Origin: Lachnospiraceae bacterium
Lineage (GTDB): Bacteria > Bacillota > Clostridia > Lachnospirales > Lachnospiraceae
Assembly: GCA_021770755.1 (NCBI GenBank)
Contig: JAETQI010000004.1
Span: 62,001 to 126,000 of the forward strand
Direction: 5' to 3'
DNA length: 64,000 bases
The translations under genes and the position numbers were made by a program. The notes below the pieces were generated by a model. That model ran no database searches and was not told the origin of the DNA. It saw nothing but the letters and a program-made list of their open reading frames with translations. Positions 8,486-17,356 of the stretch are shown here, in pieces. Numbering within the stretch: position 1 is the first letter of the stretch; the number at the start of each line of letters is the position of its first letter.

Positions 8486-9403
8486 GTGGCAAAGCAAGAA
8501 GAAAGTGGTCAGTCTTTGAACCAGATCAAGAAATCCACCAACATTGTGTTCAACATCATATTTCTGGTGCTGGCAGTGATGTGTGTGATTCCGTTACTGT
8601 TCGTATTTTCGATCTCCATCACAGATGAGGAAGCGCTTCGGACAAACGGATACCAGTTGATCCCTTCGGTGTTCTCGGGGTCAGCGTACAAGTTTTTGTG
8701 GAATGAGCGCGGTATGATCCTGCGCGCGGCATTTATGTCGATCCTTGTCACGATCGTCGGTACACTCATCGCGATCGCGCTGGATACATCGATGGGATAT
8801 GTCGTTTCCAGAAGGAATTTTAAATTAAAGAAGCTGTACACATGGCTGATCTTTATACCGATGGTATTTAACGGCGGTATGCTGGCAAGCTATGTGGTCG
8901 TAAACAATATCCTGGGTCTGAGCAATACGATATGGGCGCTGATCCTGCCGCTGGCATGTTCGTCTTTCAGCGTGACGATCTGCCGTACATTCTTCCGGAC
9001 GACCGTGCCGGATTCCATCATAGAGTCGGCAAAGATCGACGGCGCGGGACAGTTCCGCATCTGGTCCCAGATCGTGATGCCGATCTCCAAGCCGGTCATC
9101 GCGACGATCGGTATGTTCGCGGCATTTGGATACTGGAATGACTGGTTCCAGGCATCCTTGTACATTCAGGACAAGAATCTGCAGACACTGCAGTCCTTGC
9201 TCAACAATATTCAGAAGAATATCGAGTACATCGCAAACAATCCCTATGGCGGCCTGTCATTACAGCAGTACAAGTCATCGATGCCTACAGAGAGTGTGCG
9301 AATGGCGATCGCGATCGTGATCATCGTACCGATCGCAAGTACGTACCCGTTTTTCCAGAAGTATTTCATTTCCGGTCTGACGATCGGATCAGTGAAAGAA
9401 TAG
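8486..9403 (+). CDS. ABC sugar importer permease, YtcP/LplC type
   Basis: A 305-residue membrane protein, partner of the preceding permease. It has an N-terminal helix (NIIFLVLAVMCVIPLLFVF), the EAA loop PDSIIESAKIDGAGQFRIW, and the C-terminal end GLTIGSVKE typical of the YtcP/LplC group (usual form GLTxGAVKG). The start is GTG at 8486, behind GAGGGGG. It forms the translocation pore together with the LplB-like subunit. The gene ends in TAG at 9401-9403, and the double-hairpin element begins immediately after. Confidence 0.93.
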   Translation: MAKQEESGQSLNQIKKSTNIVFNIIFLVLAVMCVIPLLFVFSISITDEEALRTNGYQLIPSVFSGSAYKFLWNERGMILRAAFMSILVTIVGTLIAIALDTSMGYVVSRRNFKLKKLYTWLIFIPMVFNGGMLASYVVVNNILGLSNTIWALILPLACSSFSVTICRTFFRTTVPDSIIESAKIDGAGQFRIWSQIVMPISKPVIATIGMFAAFGYWNDWFQASLYIQDKNLQTLQSLLNNIQKNIEYIANNPYGGLSLQQYKSSMPTESVRMAIAIVIIVPIASTYPFFQKYFISGLTIGSVKE

Positions 9404-9404
9404 A

Positions 9405-9495
9405 GTACGAAGAGAATTTCTAAGCCTGCAAAGGACGCGGGCTAAGAAATTCTAAGACTTCGTACGGGAAGAACGCAAAGGGCAGCGTTCTTCCG
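9405..9495 (+). repeat. Double-hairpin intercistronic element, copy A
   Basis: Directly after the permease stop codon comes a long imperfect inverted repeat. The left arm, 9405-9426, starts GTACGAAG; the right arm, 9439-9465, ends CTTCGTAC; the loop contains GCAAAGG. A second hairpin follows, GGAAGAACGC (9467-9476) pairing with GCGTTCTTCC (9485-9494) around an 8-base loop. No strong run of T follows, so it is not a standard terminator. The same architecture with matching sequence occurs at 51025-51116. It may act in the RNA as a processing or stabilising structure that raises binding-protein expression over the permeases; that role is inferred. Confidence 0.75.
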
Positions 9496-9539
9496 GGTTG
9501 TTGAACTAACTAATAATATTAAAAAAGGAGGATTTTATT

Positions 9540-11063
9540 ATGACAAAGGCAAAACGATTATTGGCAACGGGTCTTGTGGCAGTGATGGCGTCGGGTATGC
9601 TGACAGGCTGCGGTGGCGGCGGTGGGGACACTGCGAACAACGCAAACACAAGCGGCGACAATTCGGCGGCATCCACGTCTGACAGCAAGGGCAGCAGCTC
9701 GAGCGCGGACAGCAGCGCAAACAGCGGCGAGATCGTGAATCTCAAGTGGGTGACGATCGGAAACGGTATGCCGACCAACTACGATTCGTGGATCTCATCT
9801 GTCAATGCATACATTGGCGAGAAGATCGGTGTCAATCTCGAGATGGAAGTGATTCCATGGGGCGACTGGGACAACCGCCGCAACATCGTTGTCAGCACAA
9901 ATGAGCCGTATGACATCATTTTCGGAAACGGCAACAACTATGTCGCAGATATCAATCTGGGTGCATATATGGACATCACGGATCTGCTGGAGGCAAACAT
10001 GCCGGGGCTGATGGAGCTGATGCCGGATAAGTACTGGGATGGTGTGCGCGTGAAAGACAGGATCTACGGCGTTCCCACGTACAAGGACAGTTCGATCACA
10101 AACTATTCGATCTGGGATAAGGAGCTGGTTGATGAGTACAATCTTGATATCAAGTCCCTGATCACACTCGATTCCATGACGGAGACTTTTGAGACACTCA
10201 AGGCTGACAAGAATGATTATCCTGTATATGTAAAGAATGACGGTCTGTATTTTATCTTTGACGTATATGATCAGATCGGCGGCGGCACACAGATCCTTGG
10301 CGTGCGGTTTGACGACAAAGAGGGAAAAGTATGCTTTACATTGGAAGAGCAGGATATCATGGATCAGTTAAAGATCATACATGAGTGGTATCAGAAAGGG
10401 ATCATCAATCCGGATGCCGCGACACTGACAGAAGGACGTGTCTACAACATGTGGCGTGTTGCCCAGGGCTGGGAGTCCGCAGGTGTGACTTCATGGGGAC
10501 CGCAGATGGGCAAGGACGTTGTCGTACAGCAGATCGAGAAGACGATCCTCTCCAACGAGACTGTGCGCGGTTCCTTAAATATGGTTTCCATCAACACAAA
10601 GTATCCGGAAAAGTGCTTACAGTTGCTTGACATGGTGAACTGTGACACAAAACTCCGCGACCTGTTCTACTACGGTGAGGAGGGCGTGAACTTCGAGTAT
10701 ACAGCAGACGGAAAGGTTCACAAGATCAACAATGACTGGGCGCTTGCAGGCTATACACAGGGTTCCTTCTTCACGGTTACGACACTTGACACAGATGAGT
10801 TTAACCAGTGGGATGAGGTCAAAGCGCTGAACGAGGCGGCAGAGTCCTCTGTAATGCTTGGATTTACATTTGACACCAACTCCGTGTCTGACCAGCTCGC
10901 AAACTGCCGTGAGATCTGGATGCGCTACCGCAGCGAGGTTATGACGGGCGTGCAGGATCCCGAGGTGGTTGTGCCCAAGATCAAGGAAGAGCTGATGAAG
11001 GCAGGATGGCAGGACGTAATGGACGAGGCGCAGAGACAGGTCAACGAGTTTTTGGGCAAATAA
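9540..11063 (+). CDS. Sugar-binding lipoprotein of the ABC importer
   Basis: A 507-residue extracellular solute-binding protein. A lipoprotein signal peptide ends in LTGC with the lipidated cysteine at residue 24, followed by a Gly/Ser/Asp-rich linker to about residue 60. The mature domain (VNLKWVTIGNGMPTNYDSWI onward in its early part) is typical of family-1 binding proteins paired with LplB/YtcP permeases. The ribosome-binding site AAAAAAGGAGG is very strong. It would be anchored on the outer face of the membrane and deliver an oligosaccharide, here probably a GH85-released N-glycan. The gene follows the double-hairpin element by about 45 bases. Confidence 0.93.
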   Translation: MTKAKRLLATGLVAVMASGMLTGCGGGGGDTANNANTSGDNSAASTSDSKGSSSSADSSANSGEIVNLKWVTIGNGMPTNYDSWISSVNAYIGEKIGVNLEMEVIPWGDWDNRRNIVVSTNEPYDIIFGNGNNYVADINLGAYMDITDLLEANMPGLMELMPDKYWDGVRVKDRIYGVPTYKDSSITNYSIWDKELVDEYNLDIKSLITLDSMTETFETLKADKNDYPVYVKNDGLYFIFDVYDQIGGGTQILGVRFDDKEGKVCFTLEEQDIMDQLKIIHEWYQKGIINPDAATLTEGRVYNMWRVAQGWESAGVTSWGPQMGKDVVVQQIEKTILSNETVRGSLNMVSINTKYPEKCLQLLDMVNCDTKLRDLFYYGEEGVNFEYTADGKVHKINNDWALAGYTQGSFFTVTTLDTDEFNQWDEVKALNEAAESSVMLGFTFDTNSVSDQLANCREIWMRYRSEVMTGVQDPEVVVPKIKEELMKAGWQDVMDEAQRQVNEFLGK

Positions 11064-11090
11064 ATATATGGAAGGCAGAGGTATCGGCGA

Positions 11091-12077
11091 ATGGCAAAAA
11101 TAATCGGAAAAGACCTGCCTGGCATGCCATGGCAGGAACCGGCAGATACGGAAAAGCTGCCAGTATGGCGCTATCATGCAAACCCGATCATAGAGCGGTT
11201 TGCGACAAAGAATTCCAACAGTATCTTTAACAGTGCTGTCGTTCCATATGGGGATGGTTATGCAGGCGTATTCCGCTGTGACAGCAAGTCGATCAGCATG
11301 GACATTTTTGCAGGATTCAGCAAAGATGGTATCCACTGGGATATTTCTGACGAACCGATCGCGTTTCAGGGTGCGCATCCGGAAGTTGCCAAAAGGGACT
11401 TCCGGTATGACCCCAGAGTATGTCTCATAGAGGACCGGTATTATATCACATGGTGCAACGGTTACCATGAGTACCCGACGATCGGGGTAGGATATACCTT
11501 TGATTTTAAGACCTTTTATCAGTTGGAAAACGCGTTTCTGCCGTTTAACCGCAACGGCGTGCTGTTTCCGCGCAAGATCAACAACAATTACTACATGCTG
11601 AGCCGTCCGAGCGACAACGGGCATACGCCTTTCGGGGATATCTTCCTGAGTGAGAGCCCTGACCTGAAATACTGGGGCTGCCACCGCTACGTGATGGGAA
11701 CCATCAAGGGCGATGCCTCGGCATGGCAGTCCACCAAGATCGGGGCGGGGAGCGTGCCGGTCGAGACGGACGAAGGATGGCTTTTGATCTACCACGGTGT
11801 CATCAATACATGCAATGGTTTTGTATATAGAATGGGCTGTGCACTACTGGATCTGGATGAGCCGTGGAAGGTGATCAGGAGAACAAAAAATTATATTTTA
11901 GGACCTCATGAAATCTATGAGTGTGTCGGAGATGTGCCCAATGTGGTATTCCCGTGTGCGGCGCTTGCAGATGCGGCGACGGGAAGGATCGCGATCTACT
12001 ATGGATGTGCAGATACCGTGACCGGGCTGGCATTTTCAACTGCAGACCGTCTGATAGCTTATATGGATCCGGTTTGA
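11091..12077 (+). CDS. GH130 beta-mannoside phosphorylase
   Basis: A 328-residue cytoplasmic protein with the five-bladed propeller of glycoside hydrolase family 130. Recognisable are YDPRV with the family general acid at D107, the STKIGAG segment, WLLIYHGV and GPHEIYE. GH130 enzymes phosphorolyse beta-1,4-mannosides; length and motif layout resemble the subgroup that cleaves Man-beta-1,4-GlcNAc from N-glycan cores, giving mannose-1-phosphate and GlcNAc. Companion GH38, GH20 and GH85 genes support that assignment over mannan or mannosylglucose use. There is no signal peptide, as expected for an intracellular phosphorylase. It starts 28 bases after the binding-protein gene and is followed by a terminator. 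Confidence 0.88.
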   Translation: MAKIIGKDLPGMPWQEPADTEKLPVWRYHANPIIERFATKNSNSIFNSAVVPYGDGYAGVFRCDSKSISMDIFAGFSKDGIHWDISDEPIAFQGAHPEVAKRDFRYDPRVCLIEDRYYITWCNGYHEYPTIGVGYTFDFKTFYQLENAFLPFNRNGVLFPRKINNNYYMLSRPSDNGHTPFGDIFLSESPDLKYWGCHRYVMGTIKGDASAWQSTKIGAGSVPVETDEGWLLIYHGVINTCNGFVYRMGCALLDLDEPWKVIRRTKNYILGPHEIYECVGDVPNVVFPCAALADAATGRIAIYYGCADTVTGLAFSTADRLIAYMDPV

Positions 12078-12098
12078 ATCCGATATAAGAAGTGACAG

Positions 12099-12154
12099 GC
12101 TGCCGCAAAAGAATAAAAGTGAAAGCTTTGATTGATTTTGCGGCAGCTTTTTTT
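12099..12154 (+). terminator. Rho-independent terminator after GH130
   Basis: GCTGCCGCAAAA (12099-12110) pairs perfectly with TTTTGCGGCAGC (12136-12147), followed by seven T. The 25-base loop contains a small AAAGCTTT hairpin. It should end or attenuate transcription before the GH20-GH38-GH85 genes, so those may be expressed at a lower level or from a promoter not identified here. Confidence 0.85.
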
Positions 12155-12196
12155 CAAGAAATTGCAAACATCTGCTAACAGTCAGGAGGAATCAAT

Positions 12197-14059
12197 ATGT
12201 ATCTGTTGCCAAAACCAAAAAAAATCGAAAACGGACAGGGGTCTTATGAGATCAGATGGAACACGGTGATCACGATCGACGAAGCGCTGTCGGAAAATGG
12301 CTGTGTCTATGCCGGGATCCTGCAGGAATGTATCAGGAACCGCGCCGGCATCGACTGTGCGGTTGTGCGGGGAGAAAAGAGGGAAGGGGATATTTTCCTG
12401 ACCCTGACGCCTTCGTGTGATGCGCAGGAATATCAGATGCACATCGCGCAGGACGGGCTTGTCATTGCGGGCGGGGACGGGGCTGCAGTCCTGTACGGTG
12501 TACAGACCCTGTGTCAGATCATCGCACAGTGCGGCGGCGTGCTCGGGTGTATGGAGATCACGGATGCGCCGGATATGCGGTGCAGGGGGTATTTTCTGGA
12601 TGAGACGAGGGGCAGGGTGCTGACGCTTCCCTATCTAAAGAAGGTGGTGGATCGCCTTGCCAGATATAAGATCAACCAGTTCCAGCTCTATGTCGAGCAC
12701 ACGTATCTGTTTCGCGACCTGACGGAGATGTGGCGCGATGACACGCCGCTGACAGCGGAGGATATCCTGGAGCTGGATGCGTACTGCAGGAGGCTGCACA
12801 TCGAGCTGGTCCCTGCGCTGGCAAGCTTCGGTCATCTGTACACGCTGCTTTCGACGCGCAGTTACGGAGAGCTCTGTGAGCGCAGTGATTCGTGGAAATC
12901 ATCTTTTTCCTTTTGGGACAGGATGGACCATCACACGATCAACACGACGGACGAGCGGGCGCTGCCGCTCATCAAAAGCATGCTCGCCGAGTACGGGGCA
13001 CTGTTCACCTCCGACCAGTTCAATATCTGTGCGGACGAGACGTTTGACCTTGGCTGCGAGAAGTCGCGCGGGACGGCGCAGCAGATCGGGACGGAACAGA
13101 TGTATATCGATTATCTGAAAGAGCTGTGCGGATTTCTGGACAGCCGTGGGAAGCGGGTGCAGTTTTTCGGGGATATCATCTGCCGGAAACCGGAGCTCAT
13201 CTCGCAGTTGCCGCAGGGAACCGTATGCCTCACGTGGGGCTATGCGCCGGAACAGTCCGTTGATTCCTGCCGCGCCATGGCACAGGCGGGGGCTGTGCAG
13301 TATCTCTGCCCCGGGGTAGGTGGTTGGAACCAGTGGATCAATCTGATCGAGAACTCGTACCGGAACATTGTCAGAATGTGCGGCTACGGGCGTGAGTATC
13401 ATGCGGAGGGGATCCTGAACACGGACTGGGGCGATTTCGGCCATATCAACCACCCGGAATTTTCCGTGCCGGGCATGATATACGGGGCGGCGTTTTCCTG
13501 GAACCAGGAGGAGATCGGCTTCGATGAGATCAACCGGCAGATCTCGCGCCTGGAATACGGCGATGTGACAGAGCAGGCTGTGGAGATCATGACAAAGATG
13601 CCGGCACATGTCCTGTTTGGCTGGCGCGATACGGTGGTATACTATGAACAGACTGCGCGCGGCCATGTACTGGACAATGAGGAGCTGATCCCGAAGCTTT
13701 TTCTGGAGGATGCCGACGCGGCGGATGCGAAGGTGCGGCAGGCGGATCAGGCGCTGTGCGGGCTTGTCACGCAGATGAAGCGGGCGGCAGTGTCGATGGA
13801 TATGCAGTCAAGAGAGATCGCAGGGCTGGCCGAGCTTGCGGCGGAGGCCGTCAGGATCTGGAATGAAGTCGGTGCGTCGATCGTCCATGAAAAACAGGAC
13901 AGGGCACTGGGCCAGGATGAGGCGTTCGCGCTCGCGGGACGGCTGGAGCGGTGGTTTATGGCATACAAGAAACAGTGGCGCAGCGTAGGGCGCGAGGGAG
14001 ACCTCCATCACATCGCCGGGATCGTATTCTGGTATGCGGATCGTCTGCGCCGGAGATGA
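12197..14059 (+). CDS. GH20-type beta-N-acetylhexosaminidase, cytoplasmic
   Basis: A 620-residue protein beginning YLLPKPKKIENGQGSYEI, with the small GH20b alpha/beta domain up to about residue 110 and a TIM barrel after it (RGYFLDETRGRVLTLPYL). The catalytic Asp-Glu pair of family 20 is at D280-E281 in FNICADETFDLG. No signal peptide is seen, so it acts on imported sugars, removing terminal beta-linked GlcNAc. A C-terminal helical extension (about residues 480-620) is longer than in minimal enzymes. AGGAGG precedes the ATG. The position between GH130 and GH38 fits removal of antennary GlcNAc from N-glycans. Confidence 0.85.
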   Translation: MYLLPKPKKIENGQGSYEIRWNTVITIDEALSENGCVYAGILQECIRNRAGIDCAVVRGEKREGDIFLTLTPSCDAQEYQMHIAQDGLVIAGGDGAAVLYGVQTLCQIIAQCGGVLGCMEITDAPDMRCRGYFLDETRGRVLTLPYLKKVVDRLARYKINQFQLYVEHTYLFRDLTEMWRDDTPLTAEDILELDAYCRRLHIELVPALASFGHLYTLLSTRSYGELCERSDSWKSSFSFWDRMDHHTINTTDERALPLIKSMLAEYGALFTSDQFNICADETFDLGCEKSRGTAQQIGTEQMYIDYLKELCGFLDSRGKRVQFFGDIICRKPELISQLPQGTVCLTWGYAPEQSVDSCRAMAQAGAVQYLCPGVGGWNQWINLIENSYRNIVRMCGYGREYHAEGILNTDWGDFGHINHPEFSVPGMIYGAAFSWNQEEIGFDEINRQISRLEYGDVTEQAVEIMTKMPAHVLFGWRDTVVYYEQTARGHVLDNEELIPKLFLEDADAADAKVRQADQALCGLVTQMKRAAVSMDMQSREIAGLAELAAEAVRIWNEVGASIVHEKQDRALGQDEAFALAGRLERWFMAYKKQWRSVGREGDLHHIAGIVFWYADRLRRR

Positions 14060-14128
14060 ATGTGTGATAAGACTATATTTTGATTAGGAAAGGGTTCTGC
14101 AGAAAAATGCAGACACGGAGGAAAAAAT

Positions 14129-17100
14129 ATGCATTTTTTGGATAAGAGAGTCAACGTTATCTGCGAGGAGCTCAAAAAGTTAAAAGTGAAGCAGAAGTTT
14201 ACGATCGATAACTGGAAGTATAAGGAGGGAAATTTTATCCGCCCGGAGGAAGCCGAGGCAGACAATGCGGCGTGGGAGGATTTTGACTGCCAGAACATGC
14301 ACTGGTATGGGAAGGACCGCCACTACTGGTTCAAGACGACGTATCAGGTGCCTCATGAGCTGGATGGAAAGCGGATGTGGCTCCATGTGCGCACACAGAT
14401 CGACGAGTGGGATGACGCGAAGAATCCGCAGTTTCTGCTGTTTGTGAACGGGGAAGTGGTGCAGGGCATCGACATGAACCACAGGGATGTCTTCCTGTCT
14501 CCGTCCGCAAAGGAGGGTGAGGTGCTCGAGATCGGTCTGCAGGCGTACACGGGAACCCTGCACACGGAGTTCAACCTGATCGTCGAGATGCAGGAGATCG
14601 ACGCGCTGATCGAGAAGGTCTACTATGATTTGTGGGTGCCGCTCGAGGCGTTTACCAGAATGGAGGAGGACGACAAGAACCGCAGGGATATCGAGGAGAT
14701 CCTGAACAGCACTGTGAATCTCATCGATCTCAGGACACCGTACTCCGAGGAGTTCTACCGCACACTGAACGAGGCGTCAGACTATATCGACAAGGCGCTG
14801 TACACTGACATGGCGGGATATCAGGATGTGATCGCGACCTGTATCGGGCACACGCACATCGATGTCGCATGGTGGTGGACGGTCGCGCAGACAAGGGAGA
14901 AGACCGGGCGCAGCTTCGCCACAGTCCTGAAGCTGATGGAGGAATATCCGAATTACAGGTTCATGTCAAGCCAGCCGCAGCTTTATGCTTTCCTGAAAGA
15001 GCGCTATCCCGAGCTGTACGAGAAGGCGAAGGAGCGGATCCGGGAGGGACGCTGGGAGCCGGAGGGCGGCATGTGGGTGGAGGCGGACTGCAATCTGACC
15101 TCGGGCGAGTCCCTCGTGCGCCAGTTTATGCACGGCAAGCGCTTCTTCAAAGAAGAGTTTGGCGTGGATAACCGGATCCTGTGGCTTCCGGACGTGTTTG
15201 GCTATTCCGGGGCACTCCCGCAGATCATGAAAAAGTGCGGGATCGACTACTTTATGACCACGAAGCTTGCGTGGAACCAGTTCAACAAGATCCCTTACGA
15301 TACCATGATGTGGAGAGGAATCGACGGTTCGGAGGTGCTGACACACCTGATCACGACACTGGGCGTTCATCAGCCGATCAAGGATTTCTTCACGACGTAC
15401 AACGGAATGCTTCACCCTGACGCGATCATGGGCGGCTGGACGCGCTACCAGAACAAGGATATCAACAATGACATTCTGATCTCCTACGGCTACGGTGATG
15501 GCGGCGGCGGCCCGACGAGAGAGATGCTCGAGACCTCGATCCGTATGGAGAAGGGCGTAAAAGGGATTCCCAAAGTCCGTCAGGCGTTCGCGCGCACTTA
15601 TTTTGACGAGCTGAAAGAGCGCGTCGAAGGAAACAGGCGGCTGCCGGTGTGGGAGGGCGAGCTCTACTTCGAATATCACAGGGGGACGCTGACTTCCATG
15701 GCGCGGAACAAGCGCTCGAACCGCAAGTCTGAGCTGGGTTTGATGGATCTGGAGCTGCTGTCCGTGCTGACAGCGCCGGATATGGCATATCCTCAGGAGG
15801 CGCTCGATGCGATGTGGAAGGTCGTGCTGCTGAACCAGTTCCACGATATTCTTCCGGGATCCTCTATCCACGAGGTGTATGAGGTGACGAAGGAGGAGTA
15901 TGACAGACTGGCAGAGCAGCTCTCGGAGATGACTGCGGAGCGCAGAAAGGCGGTCGCGGGAAGCGGCGCGGCGGTCACGGTGTTCAACACCACAGGCAAG
16001 GTCAGGGACGATATCGTGAACCTGGGCGACCTGGAGGGCAGTGTGCTGATGGATGCGGACGGCGTGGTCTATCCGATCCAGCAGACAAAGGATGGCAATA
16101 TTGCGTTTGTACACGGTCTGCCGTCAAAGGGCTACAAGTCATTTGCGGTCAGCGATGCGGCGTCAGCAGTGGAGAAAGCACCGTTTACACTGGTGGGAGA
16201 GCGCCGGCTGGAGACCCCGTTCTATACGGTCAGCCTCGACGAGCAGGGAATGTTCACGAGTATCTATGACAAGGAAAATGACCGCGAGATCGTGCAGCAG
16301 GGACAGCGTGCAAACCTTCTGCGCATGTACGAGGATAAGCCGATCTACTTTGATAACTGGGACATTGACATCTATTATACGGAAAAGTTCTGGGATGTGG
16401 ACAATGTGGAGCGCATGGAGTGGACGGAGATCGGCGCGGTGCGCGCGGTGCTTGACATCACGAGAAAAGCGTCGCAGTCCACGATCGATCAGAAGATCAT
16501 CTTCTACGCGGACAGCCGCAGGATCGATTTTGAGACGCATGTGGACTGGAAGGAGCACCAGACATTGCTGAAGGTGCATTTTCCGGTGGCAGTGCACACG
16601 GACGAGGCGACATTCGATGTGCAGTTCGGCAATCTGACCAGAAAGACACATCAGAACACGAGCTGGGACGTGGCGCGCTTCGAGAGCTGCGGACAGAAGT
16701 GGATGGATCTGTCAGAGGGACATTACGGCGTTTCGCTGTTAAATGACTGCAAGTACGGGCATTCCGTGAAGGATTCCAACATGGCGCTGACGCTGATCAA
16801 GTCGGGTATCGAGCCGAATCCGACGACGGACCAGGAGGAGCATGTGTTCACCTATGCGATCTATCCCCATGCGGAGGGCTGGCGCGCAGCAGGAACCGTC
16901 GCCGAGGCATACAAGCTGAACCAGCCGCTGCTCGTGCAGACGCAGTCGGAGGAGAAGGAGACCTATTCGTTCGCTTCCGTGGCGCACGACAACGTCATTA
17001 TCGAGACGGTCAAAAAGGCGGAGGACGGCAGTGGGACTGTCATTCGTATGTATGAGTCGGAGAATTCGTACACGAAGACAAAACTGACAGTGAACACTGA

Positions 17101-17224
17101 TTTTGGCAGGGCGTACATCTGCAATCTGCTCGAGGAGACCGAGGGTGAGGCGGCTGTGGCCGGAAATGAGATCGAAGTGGTGCTGAAGCCGTATGAGGTG
17201 GTGACGGTGAAAGTCTGCCCGTAG
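14129..17224 (+). CDS. GH38 alpha-mannosidase
   Basis: A 1031-residue enzyme of glycoside hydrolase family 38. The zinc-binding motif is GHTHIDVAWWW with H241, H243 and D245; the nucleophile Asp is D355 in WLPDVFGYSGALPQ; the C-terminal beta-sandwich region extends to the end. An N-terminal jelly-roll-like region (residues 1-220, KHYWF-like segment RHYWFKTTY) is usual for bacterial members. No signal peptide: it works in the cytoplasm on imported mannosides, removing alpha-linked mannose so that GH130 can attack the beta-mannoside core. The ribosome-binding site is ACGGAGG. Length matches the bacterial GH38 norm. Confidence 0.95.
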   Translation: MHFLDKRVNVICEELKKLKVKQKFTIDNWKYKEGNFIRPEEAEADNAAWEDFDCQNMHWYGKDRHYWFKTTYQVPHELDGKRMWLHVRTQIDEWDDAKNPQFLLFVNGEVVQGIDMNHRDVFLSPSAKEGEVLEIGLQAYTGTLHTEFNLIVEMQEIDALIEKVYYDLWVPLEAFTRMEEDDKNRRDIEEILNSTVNLIDLRTPYSEEFYRTLNEASDYIDKALYTDMAGYQDVIATCIGHTHIDVAWWWTVAQTREKTGRSFATVLKLMEEYPNYRFMSSQPQLYAFLKERYPELYEKAKERIREGRWEPEGGMWVEADCNLTSGESLVRQFMHGKRFFKEEFGVDNRILWLPDVFGYSGALPQIMKKCGIDYFMTTKLAWNQFNKIPYDTMMWRGIDGSEVLTHLITTLGVHQPIKDFFTTYNGMLHPDAIMGGWTRYQNKDINNDILISYGYGDGGGGPTREMLETSIRMEKGVKGIPKVRQAFARTYFDELKERVEGNRRLPVWEGELYFEYHRGTLTSMARNKRSNRKSELGLMDLELLSVLTAPDMAYPQEALDAMWKVVLLNQFHDILPGSSIHEVYEVTKEEYDRLAEQLSEMTAERRKAVAGSGAAVTVFNTTGKVRDDIVNLGDLEGSVLMDADGVVYPIQQTKDGNIAFVHGLPSKGYKSFAVSDAASAVEKAPFTLVGERRLETPFYTVSLDEQGMFTSIYDKENDREIVQQGQRANLLRMYEDKPIYFDNWDIDIYYTEKFWDVDNVERMEWTEIGAVRAVLDITRKASQSTIDQKIIFYADSRRIDFETHVDWKEHQTLLKVHFPVAVHTDEATFDVQFGNLTRKTHQNTSWDVARFESCGQKWMDLSEGHYGVSLLNDCKYGHSVKDSNMALTLIKSGIEPNPTTDQEEHVFTYAIYPHAEGWRAAGTVAEAYKLNQPLLVQTQSEEKETYSFASVAHDNVIIETVKKAEDGSGTVIRMYESENSYTKTKLTVNTDFGRAYICNLLEETEGEAAVAGNEIEVVLKPYEVVTVKVCP

Positions 17225-17265
17225 TGTTGCGGGCGAATGCCTGCAGGTAAATGCGGGATGCCCTG

Positions 17266-17296
17266 GTGTGCTGACGGGCTGTACTGGTCAGCGCAC
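17266..17296 (+). other. Intercistronic hairpin before the GH85 gene
   Basis: GTGTGCTGAC (17266-17275) pairs with GTCAGCGCAC (17287-17296) with one G-T wobble across an 11-base loop. It lies in the 132-base spacer between GH38 and GH85. No T-run follows. A second small stem, GCCCGAAAGGGC, sits nearer the ribosome-binding site. Function unknown; it may protect the upstream mRNA end. Confidence 0.45.
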
Positions 17297-17356
17297 GGGC
17301 GTCCTTATGAATGATGTTTTGCGCCCGAAAGGGCAATCAAAGGAGAAATATATATT

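Noticed and set aside
9405-9495. Reading the double hairpin as an ordinary terminator
   Set aside because: No T-run follows either stem, and the next gene belongs to the same transporter; the repeat at 51025 also lies inside an operon.
10617-11795. 392-residue minus-strand open frame across two glycan genes
   Set aside because: It spans the end of the binding-protein gene and most of GH130, both firmly identified; the frame is a shadow.
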